From the NCBI GenBank assembly GCA_015039365.1, contig WION01000218.1, forward strand, positions 1-64,000: a stretch of DNA of 64,000 nucleotides, read 5' to 3'. Shown piece after piece: positions 43,916 through 55,045 of the stretch. Position 1 is the stretch's first letter. Each line of letters opens with the position of its first letter. This stretch comes from Amanita rubescens (lineage: Eukaryota > Basidiomycota > Agaricomycetes > Agaricales > Amanitaceae). The translations under genes were made by a program, and so were the position numbers. The notes beneath the pieces are model-generated. The model searched no databases. It was not told where the DNA came from and saw only the letters and a list, made by a program, of their open reading frames with translations.

Positions 43916-44822
43916 TTGCGAGTTCGGAGATGGTGGTAGGCAATGTACAAATTAGGTCACATTAACAGCACAAGGACCATTTAAATAGCCCGGTGTTGAT
44001 ATCTAAGAATGGGTTGAGTGGCGGGCAGATGTGACTCGGACCAAGAACAGCTACTGAAGGGTCCGAGAAGAAATCGTATGGTAATTGTTATGTGACGGCG
44101 GCATGCCTAATATGGACAGCTTGTGCGGCATGGCTATTCACTTTACGTGGTAGTTGTTGTGCAGCGTGTCTGCATGCTTCACACGGTTTCATTGTTCAAT
44201 TCTCAAGTTTGCCTTGTAAACTCATCAGATGCGTGCAAAGAATTCGTGCCTGCGATTTACCTGCAATGTACGTACAAATCGGAGTTATTTGAGTCTTTCC
44301 GCTGGCTGATTGTCCCAGACCGCCGCAAAGAAATGAGTTGTTACACCGTGTGAAATGTGACTTTGGGATAGGAATGCGTGATCATGATCATACTTCAACT
44401 TCTATGGGCGACGTTCGTTGTCAACGCCCCACACAAAATATGACCTCTTAGGATCGCTGGACCTCGAATTTGGGATATCGACAAGGAATGATCATTGCAA
44501 GAAGTCACCGTGAGCGACAAGTAGGTGGAAAAGTTCTGACTTAAAACACTGTGCATGTGCACAGCCTCCTCGCCGCGCCCATATTGATAAGTATTCTGAG
44601 CAGACAGCCTCCGAGCACCGCACCGGAATGACAGTTATACATAAATGTCTTATTAAGGGACAGGACTATAAGAGGTAGACATGGTTTCTCACTATCGCCC
44701 TGTGCCGTGCATCCCCACATCCATTCTCATGTGAGAAGTCCCATCTATCCCTACAAATTATTCATTCTGACATCGTAACCACAATAGACAGGGCTGGTCC
44801 TAATCGTTACATTAACTCCAAT
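43916..44822. other. 900-bp gap between Hsp70-7 and the secreted protein gene
   Basis: No gene supported; short plus-strand ORFs at 44092-44353 lack any family signal. A TATA-like ACTATAAGAG near 44665 could serve the secreted-protein gene downstream, but at about 155 bp from its ATG that is weak. Confidence 0.35.
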
Positions 44823-45299
44823 ATGCGTCTCTCAGTCCCCGTCTCCGTCATTGTTCTCCTGGTAGCTAGCATGCCAGCGTTTGCTGCGCCGACAGACTCC
44901 TCCAACACCGCTTCTCAGGCCTATCCTCAACTTGAACAACGCAGCCCATTATTCGGAGTGTACGGCTTCATCGCCAAAGAACTCTTCAGAGGAGGCGAGG
45001 TGCGTTCTTCAGCTGCACTTGCATCTGATCATAGAGCTGAACATAAGCGTTTTGGGGTAGGCTATCTACGAGTATGCAAAAAACCGCAAGAGCCATCACT
45101 ACAGACGCGATCTTCTTGAACCCCGAGATGAACGAGTGCAACTTCTTCAACTTCGTAGTGAAGTAAGTGGCGCTTCTTATCATACGATGCTCCAGAAGCT
45201 TAGTGTTTACTTTAGGTCGTGAACTATAAGCGGGCGCTGGATCATTTACTGGAGCTCAACAAACGGGACTTAGCAGCAGCTGCAGCATATGATGATTAG
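44823..45299 (+). CDS. Small secreted protein, 120 aa
   Basis: Three exons (44823-44999, 45061-45162, 45216-45299), all phase 0 with GT-AG introns. MRLSVPVSVIVLLVASMPAFA is a clear signal peptide with a likely cut before APTDSS. The mature part is short, charged and helical (LFGVYGFIAKELFRGGE, AIYEYAKNRKSHHYRRDLLE, VNYKRALDHLLELNKRDLAA) and has no cysteine. LEQRS and NKRD are possible Kex2-type basic sites, though weak. No known domain is recognised. Size and form fit the small secreted proteins of mushroom fungi, whose roles are mostly unknown. It stands between Hsp70 copies 7 and 8 with no visible link to them. Confidence 0.75.
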
Positions 45300-45609
45300 A
45301 CGCGATATACGGAGTTACCATAAATGTGTATAGTTAACACGACTGCCATGAGTAGAACAGCACTTCATGAGTTGTTCTGCCCCCAAAAGGAGTCCACTCT
45401 GTGGTATCACGCACTCAGCACACTCAGGGCCCTCAGTACGATGTCATGTTCATTCAATGTCACATTAACGCTAGTTAGGCTAAGGGTTCAATGATATGTC
45501 GTCCTGATCTGGCATCTACATGAAGCTGCGTGTTGAGAAGAGCTGGGCGCGCCCGTGTCACGGTGCGTAACGTGGGTGTGACTCGGATTTCATTTGTCGA
45601 TCGGTTTTT

Positions 45610-45729
45610 CCTGATTAATAGGAGCGAAGGTGAGTACTTGAGTTTCGGAAGCGGAGTAGGTCCAGTTGGTCCTGATTAATAGGAGCGAAGGTGAGTACTT
45701 GAGTTTCGGAAGCGGAGTAGGTCCAGTGG
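45610..45729. repeat. 61-bp tandem duplication
   Basis: A 61-bp unit starting CCTGATTAATAGGAGCGAAG is present at 45610-45670 and, with only the last bases differing (AGTTGGT against AGTGGA), at 45671-45729. The copies are otherwise identical, so the duplication is recent. It lies just upstream of the pseudogene at 45778. Confidence 0.95.
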
Positions 45730-45777
45730 AGGTTTGGGACGAAAAGGGTGATGTGAGGTGCGTAGAGCTGTATGCTA

Positions 45778-46200
45778 TGTCCACCACCAAGGACAGCACC
45801 ACTCCATACCCCCCGTCGTCTGTCGAGGCCGAGTACTTCTACTACGGCCCGTCTCATCGCTCGCTCGAGCAGCTACACCTGCCTCGAACCTCGGGGCCCC
45901 GAGGCATACCTTACTCCGAAGGAGCTTACTCCTCTCGGCTTTGGCCACCCTCTCGAGAATTTATGGGAGCACAAGGTCGGCCCCGAGATGATTAGCTACT
46001 TGGACCACATGGGTGTAAGATCTTCGAGCCTAGACCCCGTCCGCATTGGCTACGCTGGCGACTCTTCCCCTCCCCCTATTGTCTGGGTCGGAGTCCTTCC
46101 CGGCACCCTCACTGCTGAGGCTGGCGTCAACATCAATGCAAGAACATACTGTCTGCTAACGGCATCGATGACGAACACGGGACTAGACTCGTCGTGTGAC
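45778..46200 (+). pseudogene. Frameshifted fragment of an agaricomycete hypothetical-protein family
   Basis: It starts MSTTKDSTTPYPPSS..EYFYYGPS. A frame change near 45895 leads to RGPEAYLTPKELTPLGFGHP, ENLWEHKVGPEMISYLDHMG, VRIGYAGDSSPPPIVWVGVL and PGTLTAEAGVNI. A second shift near 46145 leads to ILSANGIDDEHGTRLVV and a stop at about 46199. The pattern (PEAYxxxKELTPLG, W...YLDxxGV..SLDPVRIGY, SSPPPIVWVGV) matches a family widespread in mushroom genomes without an assigned function, from which this is a truncated, dead copy. The family identification is from memory of its pattern. Confidence 0.6.
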
Positions 46201-46249
46201 GCCTCAATATCATGCCATGTTCATTCAATGTCACATAATGCTAGTTAGA

Positions 46250-48685
46250 CTAAGGATCCTTTTCAAACGATGTGTCATAGATAATGGATGCTGGTCCCCT
46301 GAGACTCAAATCAAGTATTTGTTTCTATCACGATATCAGCAAGATTTTCCTTACCGTCTTTCTCTTCCCTGTTTTTTAGCATTAGACATGGACCTTAATA
46401 GAAAGAAGGCAGTATGACTCACATTCTCCATCCAGGCTATCTGAGCTTTGAGTTCCGTGAATCCAAAGAGTATAACAATATCAAACTTAAATTCATAGTA
46501 ATGTTTGCCGTTTATCGGGTTGGTTTGAGCTTGAATTGTTTTCTTTAATTCAGACAAATCGGCAGTCACGGTGCATAGGTCCGAGAAAAGGTCTACAATC
46601 ATCATCAAGTTTCGCCTTGATTGATTAGCGCGCTGGACGAACCAGGTGCTTGATCAATCCATCTCGGAGGTTTCGCTTTCCTATCCCGATAACATTTAAT
46701 GTATGCCGTAAATATCGACAATTTATTAAAAATTTTCTTGGTGAATGTAAGGGAGAAAGGGCTTCTGAATTCCGTTTCCTCGCAAATTTCAGTACCCTAT
46801 GTTGGTGTAGATTACGAATATGCCTAACTGAGACGCAAAAAATAAAACATCACCTTTTCCAGTATTGCGGAGAAGCGACCAGATACAAGAACTCTCCCAG
46901 AGGCATCAACCTCGCACGCGTGCTTACGGGCAACATGCTCTGGGTTATGTGGATCATATGTCGGGGTGAAGTCGACCCCATACGCGTATCGGGAAACCCG
47001 GCGAGTGACACTGTGGTCAAGATTGTATAAAATAGCGCCCTCCGCAGCCGCCTTATTTCTAAAGGATTGGTTCAGTAGGGCTCTATCCATCCGATGAGAA
47101 AATCTCCACTTACAGATAAGAATCAGGCCGCAGGATATTAATACCTTTTGGATTGAAGTGCTCGCCCAACCTGGAAAAAAGATAATCGGATGTGGCGAAT
47201 CCCCCAACCATGAATATCGCCTAATCTCAGCGGCGATTAGTGAGTCTAAAGGAATGACACATAAGTGACATAACAGACCTTGATCGGGACTGAAGATGTC
47301 CTGGACTGTTCTTCGATGGCCCGAATGACACTCTGCACAGCAGGCTTAAAGAATTCCGCAATTTTTGACCTGTACGGAGGGATATCAAGGTGGTAGGGTT
47401 CCAAACCGGAAGAAACTGACCCATCGAGTTTGACGCTACCGTTCCGGATATTGAATTCCGGATCATTCTCGCTCCGACCAAATCGAATGAAATATGGCTT
47501 CGATGATGACTTGAAACTAGGTTTTGTTGTCTTGTTGAAGTACCTTGTCATGACTTCTATGTCTTCGGGTTTTCCGTATCTTGATTCCTGGAGCATTTCT
47601 GTACGATATCCGTGGTTAGATTAGGAATTTCTTAAACTGAAACAATTACTTAACCTGTCAGGCGAGTTTGTGCTCTACGAGTGACAAAGCATGAGCCTTG
47701 CAAAAGACCTGGATAAAGTAAGCATCGAGTACAAAGAACATGAGCAAGCGTTACATTCTGCGGGTGCGATTTCTCTGAAATGGCCATCTGACGACCGTGC
47801 ATATGTACTGATATCCACCGTCCCTCCCCCACAATCAACGACCGAAATGCCATCGTTCGCCTGAGCATAAGCATGGAACAGGATCCTGATACATATTGGA
47901 CTTACATGTTCCTCAAGAGCAGTAGGAATTTTGTTTAGGCAAAAATGGAGGCTCGCCTCGCCTTCCGTTACGAAATCAATTCGTGTCAATGCCTCAGACA
48001 TATTAGCGACAAGCCCTGCATCGATAGCTGCACGGCGCATTTGGGATTGTTGCTTCCCTTCCCAACCGTTGGGGTGACTGAGGACAAACTTGATGTTGTC
48101 GCCGATAGAATCAAGTATTGAATCTCCTTGTCGCTCCCGAATATACTGTTTTGTGGATTGATATAAATATTCCAAAAGGTCACTGAAAATATCTATAGCT
48201 GTCTTGTTCGGAGGAAGGGGAGGTATATCATTGACATCGAAGCCTTGTTCTGCAACTAGATGGGATGGACGAAGATGCAACTTGAACCTATTTCATCGTG
48301 TGAGAAGAGCAATTTTCTCGTATAGATTCGGGCTGCAATATACCATTCAGCCTTGAGAAGGCCTTCGACTTCCAAAAGTTCTGGATATGTGTCCGTATCG
48401 GCTTCCGAGCCAACGGCGACGACATTTCCGTTCTCATCATAGCAGACCACACTTGGTATCTTGGAGTCGCCGCCGACCCTCTGTTGACCAGGGAATCTGA
48501 AAGGTGGACCTTGAGCTGATTAATTGCCGTCGCAAGGCGACTTACTGGGTGACACCTTGAATGGATGGTGGTTCTTCTGGTATCAAAATCACGTAGGAGA
48601 CGCCACTAAAGGTGGTGCCAATGTCAAACGCAATTACGAGTTGTCTTCGAAGTCCTTTGTAAGGCTCTCTTGGCGACACAGACAT
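46250..48685 (-). CDS. HSPA12-like Hsp70 copy 8, intact
   Basis: The 13-exon model is open from MSVSPREPYKGLRRQLVIAF to GPASIIYDTSFEKDP-stop. Distinctive features: SVVCYDENGNVVAVGSEADT with AEW reached through LLKAEW rather than LVRAEW; IDFVTEGEAS (Asp for Ser); VVDCGGGTVDISTYARSSDG; MLQESRYGKPEDIEVMTRYF; FMVGGFATSDYLFSRLGEHF; NKAAAEGAILYNLDHSVTRR; CYRDRKAKPPRWIDQAPG; ILFGFTELKAQIAWMEN (Ile-Leu-Phe-Gly-Phe, a variant of the usual block); microexon 14 nt (GREKR). Copies 8, 9 and 10 share WIDQAPG and LCTVxAD/LCIVTTD and so form a subgroup. The upstream side carries an 81-84 bp minisatellite. Confidence 0.87.
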
Positions 48686-48744
48686 ATCCTCTGAGCGTAG
48701 ATTGTTAGAAGTTGAAGTCCGACCTGGTGAATGGAGAGCCTATG

Positions 48745-49022
48745 TATTCTGGTACTCGCGTTTTCGGTTAGGCCGTGGTGGTCGCGCAAACGAGGTTCAT
48801 CAGGTAGGACACAGCAGCACGGAAGTTTTCTGGTGCGCGGATTTTCGGTTAGTAGGCCGTGGTGGTCGCAAAAGAGGGGTTGAGTATGTAGGCCGCAGCA
48901 GTGCGGATGTTTTCTGGTACGCGTGTTTTCGGTTAATAGGCCGTGGTGGTCGCGAACATGAGGTTCAGTATGTGGGTCGCAGCAGTGCAGATATCTTCCG
49001 GTACGCGTGTTTTCGGTTAGTT
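48745..49022. repeat. 81-84 bp minisatellite upstream of Hsp70 copy 8
   Basis: Three full units and a part of a fourth start with (T)CTGGTACGCG-GTTTTCGGTTA and contain GGCCGTGGTGGTCGC and CGCAGCAGTGCGGATG. Unit starts are at 48751, 48832, 48916 and 49000, giving spacings of 81, 84 and 84. Both strands read open (plus 48702-49079, minus 48634-49071) because the period is a multiple of three and lacks stops. There is no start context, intron or family match, so I treat it as non-coding repeat. Confidence 0.9.
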
Positions 49023-49268
49023 CAGCAATGTGGGCCACATGCCACTGCGACCTTTGAACTGCGCAGTACACAGAGCTGATCAGAGTGACATGAATTCCGA
49101 ATCAAGAAGCATCGTGCCGATGTACTATACCATATCGGCGAAATACACTAAAACTAAGTTATATATATTCTTGGGCAGGAGCTGCGATCATGTACATTTA
49201 CGCAAGCAACGGAGTGAAGTTGCGGCATGTAGCACCAAAACATAAGTTTATCCCTACCTTAGACAACG

Positions 49269-51667
49269 TTAGGCAAGAGACTCCTTTACAGATGTTACAT
49301 CGAAGACAATAGACGCAGGCCCTCTAAAGCTCAGATTGAGTATACCGTTTGATGACGTTAATGGGATCGTACCGTTTTTCTACTCCCTATAATCGACATT
49401 AGATATGGATCATCATGACAGAAAATTACGACCCACATTCTCCATCCAGGCTACTTGAGCCTTGAGCTCCGTCAACCCGAAGAGAAGAATTACATCAAAT
49501 TTCCATTCATAATATTTTTCACCATTTCTGCGGTTAGTGCGAGGATAGGCAAATTTCTTGAACTGAGAGATATCTGCAGACACGGTGCACAAGTCCGGAA
49601 AGAAGTCTATAATCGTTGAGTATGCCTTTGATTTGCTAGCGCAGCAGACAAACCAGGTGCTTGATCAATCCATCCAGGGGCCTTTGTTCTCCTGTCCCGA
49701 TAACACTTGATCGCCTCTTCAAATATCGACAATTCACGAAATTCCTCCTCTTCGTACTGACAACTGAAAGGCTTTCTGAACTCCTCTTCTTCAAAAACTT
49801 CAGTGTTCTATTGGTATAATTATGGGTAAGCGGAGACGAAACAGAGAGCTACACTTACCTTTTCCAGTATCGCCAAAAAGTATCCAGGAACACAAACCTT
49901 TCCAGATGATCTGGTGACGCAGGTGCGCTTACGAGCAATATGCTCTGGATTGTTTGAGTTATAGGGTGTGCAACACTCGACCCCATACGTGTACCGGGAA
50001 ACTCGGCTGGTGACGGAGTGGTCAAGCTTGTACGAGATAGCGCCCTCCGCAACCGCCTTGTTGCTACGTCGGTCTCAGCTAAGCGTTATCCCAATGAACT
50101 AACCAGAACTTACAGGTAAGAATCTGGTCGAAGTATGTTGATATCCCTTGAATTGAAATGCTCGTCCAACTTGGAGAAAAGATAGTCGGATGTAGCGAAT
50201 CCGCCGACCATGAATATCGCCTAGATAGTAAGGTATAATTAAAAGCCAAAGAAATCGCTTGAAGACGTACCTTTATTGGAACCGAAGATGCCCTAGATTC
50301 TTCTTCAATGACTTGGATGATACTGTTCACAGCGGGATCAAAAAATTCTGCTACTTGTGGTCTAGGAGGAAAATGATTCATTGTCGAAAATGTTCAATGT
50401 CGGCAGACTTACCCATTAAGTTTGATACTGCCGCTCCGGATATCGAACTCTGGACCATTCTCGCTTCGACCAAATCGGATAAAGTACGGCTTTGACAATC
50501 CCTTGAAACTTGGTTTCGTTGTCTTGTCAAAGTATCTAGTCATGACCTCTATGTCGTCAGGGCTCCCATATTTTGACTCCTTGAGTTTCTCTGTCGGTAC
50601 TTGTTATCAGTTGAGACACTCAAGATGAAATTATCAACCTGTTAGGTAGGCTTGTGCTCGACGGGTGACGAAGAATGAACCTTGCAAAAGACCTGAATCA
50701 AAGTAAGTACCATATTAATGAGCAGTGAAGCGACATCACATTCTGCGGGAGCGATCTCCCTAAAATGGCCTTTTGATGAACGTGCATAGGTGCTGATATC
50801 CACAGTCCCGCCTCCACAATCAATAACCATCATACCGTCATTGGCCTAATTATGATGAGCATGGAAGAGCTAAGCTATAGTTCGGACTTACATGCTGTTC
50901 AAGAGCCTTCGGAATTTTGTTCAGACAAAATTGGAGGCTCGCCTCACCCTCCGTGACGAAGTCGATCCGTTCTAATGCCTCGGACGTGTTGGCCACCAAC
51001 CCAGCCGCGATGGCTGCACTACGCATTTCGTATTGCTGCTTTCCTTCCCAGCCATTAGGATGACTGAGGACAAATTCAATGTTAGTGCCAATGGACTCAA
51101 GCATGTCTTTCCCCTGTCGATCTCGAATGTAGTGTCGAGTGGATCGGTACAAGTATTTTAGAAGGTCGCTGAAAATGTCAATGACGGTCTTGTTCGGAGG
51201 AAGGGGAGGTATTTCTTTGACGTCGAAACCTTGCTCGGCGACCAAATGAGGCGGTCGCAGATGTAACTTGAACCTATATTATCGTTTAAGAGCAACTTCC
51301 TCTCGATAAACTCATAACGTACCATTCAGCCCTAACGAGTCCCTCAACCTCCAACAGTTCAGGATTTGTATCTGAGTCAGCTTCTGAGCCAACAGCAACA
51401 ACGTTTCCGCTTTCATCATAGCAAACAACACTTGGTATCTTGGAGTCACCGCCGACCTTCTGTTGACCCGGAAATCTGAATGTGGACCTACGGTGAACTA
51501 TACGATCCCAATGAAATAGTGACTTACTGGGTAACGCCCTGAATCAATGGTGGCTCTCCCGGGATTAACACTGCATAAGAGACGCCACTGAAAGTGGTGC
51601 CAACGTCGAATGCAATCACGAGTTTCTTTTGAAGTCCTTTATAAGGCTGTCTCTGTGGCACGGACAT
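49269..51667 (-). CDS. HSPA12-like Hsp70 copy 9, intact
   Basis: Starts MSVPQRQPYKGLQKKLVIAFDVGTTFSG and ends GPASIVFDVTSVKESLA. All catalytic-face motifs are present: GNVVAVGSEADS, SHPNGWEGKQQYEMRSAAI, IDFVTEGEASLQFCLNKIP, VIDCGGGTVDISTYARSSKG, FMVGGFATSDYLFSKLDEHF, CYRDRRTKAPGWIDQAPG, LLFGLTELKAQVAWMEN, microexon GVEKR. The exon after the ATPase part is unusually acidic (VFEEEEFRKPFSCQYEEEEF). It is nearest to copies 8 and 10 by the CYRDRR...WIDQAPG exon. Exon phases match the copy 5 model. Confidence 0.87.
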
Positions 51668-52155
51668 ACTCCACGAGTGTAAAAGAGCGTGTATGTAAAA
51701 GGGCGTCGGCCTAGGGTCGAGGTTGAATAAGTACTAGTAGATCTCCGGAGTTTGAACCAATCAATGTTTGTGTCATGGTGGTCACAAAGCGCGTATGATG
51801 GCCGTCGTTTTCACGTAATGTAAGCACAACCGCCCTTTGAACATCCACAGGATGGATATGAGCCCGGCATGAGATCGGTGTGGACAGGAGTCATATACTT
51901 CGTGAACAACATCCGACGGTTCGCTCCCCAGCCCAAGAAATGATGTTGCACAAGTAGCCTGATATATGTAGAACGCAATGTGGTACCAGTGAGGAGAAAC
52001 GGTAGACTATGAGAATGACAAAGAAGATTATCGTAAGCGTGTAAGTAACAAGACGTCGTGGGAGGACATCATCAAACTCTAACCGATTACCTCGAGGTCC
52101 GCGTTCACTTTACGCCGCAGGATCTGTAATGTTACCTCAATACGTAACTGCGGAG
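51668..52155. other. Intergenic gap between Hsp70 copies 9 and 10
   Basis: No gene was seen. It holds the short 5' side of copy 9 and the 3' flank of copy 10. A repeated GTGTATGTAAAAGRGCG word occurs at about 51678-51705. Confidence 0.4.
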
Positions 52156-54575
52156 CTAAAAATCCTTTTCTGAGGTTATATCATGGATAATGGATGCTGG
52201 TCCTCTAAGGACCAAATTAAATCGCTGTCTCAGTGTCAGGAAGACTCCATACCGTCTTTCTACTCCCTACTTCTTACGTTAGACATAGATCATGTTGGCA
52301 AGAAAGAGCGACCCACATTCTCCATCCAGGCCATTTGAGCTTTGAGCTCTGTTAACCCAAAGAGAAGGATGATATCAAACCAGTAGTCATAGTAACGCTT
52401 GCCATTTTTCCAATTGGTTCGAGGTCGGATTGACTTCTTCAACTCGGAAAAATCGGTGGTCACGATACACAAGTCCGCGAAAAGATCTAAAATCTTTCAA
52501 GTTTCGTTTTCATCTACCAACACGATATACAAACCAGGTGCTTGATCAATCCATGCCGGAGCCTTTGCCTTCTTACCCCGATAACATTTGATGTACGTTT
52601 CATGTATTGACTTGTTGGGAAAGTCTTCCTCGGTGTATTCGTGATGAAAAGTGCTTCTGAATTCTTTTTCCTCGAAAATTTCAGTATCCTATTGGTATAA
52701 TTGGTATAAGTACGGGGCGCTCAAACTCAAACCGAAAGGATATATAATTACCTTTTCCAGTATCGCGTCGAAGAAACCAGGCACAGAAACGTGCCCGGAT
52801 GGCCTAGTACGGCACATGTGCCTGCGGGCAACATGCTCTGGGTCGTGTGGAACAAACATCGGGCTACATTTTATCCCATACGTGTACCGGGACATTCGGC
52901 TGGCGACAGAGCGATCGAGTATGTGTGAAATAGCGCCCTCTGCAACCGCCTTGCTGCTAAAGGCTTGATCTTAATTATGCACTATCTGTGAGCTGACGCG
53001 CACTCACAGATAGGAATCAGGTCGAAGTATGTTGATACCCCTTTGACTAAAATGCTCGTTTAACTTGGAAAAAAGGTAGTCTGATGCACCAAACCCTCCA
53101 ACCATGAATACCGCCTAAAGTACAGAGCATCAATAACATATTTCAATGAATCACGTATAAGTTGCACCTTGATTGGCATCTTGGACATCCTGAACTGTTC
53201 TTCGATAGCTTGAACGATACTTCTCACAGCAGGTTCAAAGAATTCAGCGATTTGAATTCTAGTGCGGGAAACCTTAAGTTTATGAACATTCAACATCGGT
53301 AGGGACTTACCCATTGATTTTCATATTGCCATTTCGGATATCGAACTGTGAATCATTTTCGCTTCGACCAAACCGAAGAAAATGAGGCTTTGACGAGCCC
53401 TTGTAACCTGGTTTCGTAGTCTTGTCAAAGTATTTACCCATGATCGTTATGTCTTCAGGGGTCCCGTATCTCGATTCCCGAAGCTTCTCTGTGCATATAT
53501 CAATGGTGTTGAGATGTTCCCCAGTGTAATGAACTGACCTGTCAGATAAGCTTGTGCCCGACGGGTTATGAAGATTGAGCCTTGCAAAAGACCTAAAGGC
53601 GAGTAGGCATCACATAAAGCACCTCTGAACTGGCTTACATTCTGCGGCAGCGATTTCCCTAAAACGGCCATTCAATGACCGCGCATATGTACTGATATCC
53701 ACGGTTCCACCTCCACAATCAAGGACCAATACACCGTCATTGGCCTGATCGACATAAGCACGGAAAAAAACGTCTTTATATATCTCAAACTCACGTATTC
53801 GTTAAGAGCACATGGGACATGGTTCAAGCAAAAATGAAGGCTCGCTTCTCCTTCCGTGACGAAGCTAATGCGCTTCAATGCCTCGGACATGTCTTTCACC
53901 AATCCGGCCGCGATAGCCGCGCGGCGCATGTCCAATTGTTGCTTCCCTTCCCAACCATTAGGGTGGCCAAGGACAAAGTCAATGTTGGCGCCAACAGATT
54001 CAAATATTTGAATCCCTTGTCGTTCTCGAATGTAATCCATTGCCGATTTGTACAGATATTTCAGAAGATCCCCGAAGATATCGATAACCGTCTTGTTGAG
54101 AGGAAGAGGAGGTATGTCTTTCGCATCAAATCTTTGCTCGGCCACCAGGTGAGGGGGCCGGAGATGCAACTTGAACCTATCAAGTGTCTTCAAAGGCGCA
54201 CCTGTGAATACGAACTAAAAACGTACCACTCTGCTCTAACAAGGCCCTCAACTTCTTCAAGTTCGGGATTTATTTCAGGATCAGCTTCTGAGCCTACACC
54301 AGCGACATTTCCATCTCCATCATAGCAAACAACGCTCGGTATTTTGGAATCTCCGCCGACCTTCTGTTGACCAGGGAATCTAGAAGAGAAACCATTGTAA
54401 GCATCTCGAACATCGTCATGAGAACAAAAACTCGCCGGGTAACGCCCCAGATCGTCGGGGTCTCCCCAGGAATCAGAAACGCGTAGGAGACACCACTGAA
54501 CGTGGTCCCAACGTCGAATGCTATCACCAATTTCCTTTCAAGTCCATCATACGTCTTTTGCTGAGCCAAAGACAT
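52156..54575 (-). CDS. HSPA12-like Hsp70 copy 10, intact
   Basis: Open from MSLAQQKTYDGLERKLVIAFDVGTTFSG to GPASIIHDITSEKDF. Notable substitutions: GNVAGVGSEADPEINPEL, LGHPNGWEGKQQLDMRRAAI, LDCGGGTVDISTYARSLNG, VFMVGGFGASDYLFSKLNEHF (Gly-Ala for Ala-Thr), SKAVAEGAISHILDRSVASR, CYRGKKAKAPAWIDQAPG, LCIVTTDFSELKKSI, LLFGLTELKAQMAWMEN, microexon GVERR. ATP-binding residues are preserved. It is the last member of the array; beyond it lie single-copy genes, so the cluster boundary falls at about 54.6 kb. Confidence 0.87.
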
Positions 54576-55045
54576 CCTAGTCGTGCGAATGGGATGTAAT
54601 TGAACGTAAGATGCAGTGGTTGGAATTGGCCCTTTAGTACACTGCCGTGTGCGAGGCAAATAATGTGGAATCAACGTGTAAGGCCCTTGGTCCCATTTCG
54701 TTTGACTCGGCTAGGCAGTGGGCGGTGGCTATTTGATTATCAGGGTCGTTGCGTAGGAACAAAGAGTGACAGAAACTTCGGCCATCCTCCCCGACGATTC
54801 CAACTTATTCTATATTACAGCCTAAACACTAATAAAAAATTATAGTCATATCAGCCAAGATATCAAGATGAAAGGAAAAAAATATAAATGAATGTGAGAG
54901 AGTGAGTACACCTGTATATACAAAATGAAAGAGTGACAGACATTCCAGAGATACCTATAAAGACAGACAGACAATGCAGAAAAAAAAAATGCCACAGCAA
55001 GATGGTTCGTATAAATGGTGGTTCGAAATTCGGAGCCTTCTTCCT
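54576..55045. other. Cluster boundary gap
   Basis: No gene. AT-rich sequence (54830-54985) precedes the 3' end of the Boi-type gene. I see no repeat or element at the boundary. Confidence 0.4.

Larger units (their letters stand above)
45445..46255. repeat. Direct repeat of the Hsp70-8 3' end flanking a pseudogene
   Basis: A word of about 40 bp (CATGTTCATTCAATGTCACA... through CTAGTTAGRCTAAGG) occurs at 45445-45485 and again, with three or four differences, at 46216-46255, where it includes the stop codon and last codons of Hsp70 copy 8. The frameshifted gene fragment at 45778-46200 lies between the two. The arrangement implies duplication of the Hsp70 3' end around inserted sequence. Confidence 0.7.

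Noticed and set aside
45590..45857. Two minus-strand ORFs with a repeated segment (SASETQVLTFAPINQ).
   Set aside because: The repeated peptide is just the 61-bp tandem duplication read in reverse.
48745..49022. CRISPR-like array.
   Set aside because: Units are long and similar throughout, with no repeat/spacer alternation, and the genome is fungal.
48634..49079. Plus-strand 125-codon and minus-strand 145-codon repeat proteins.
   Set aside because: Both arise from the 81-84 bp minisatellite, whose period is divisible by three; no introns, start context or family match.
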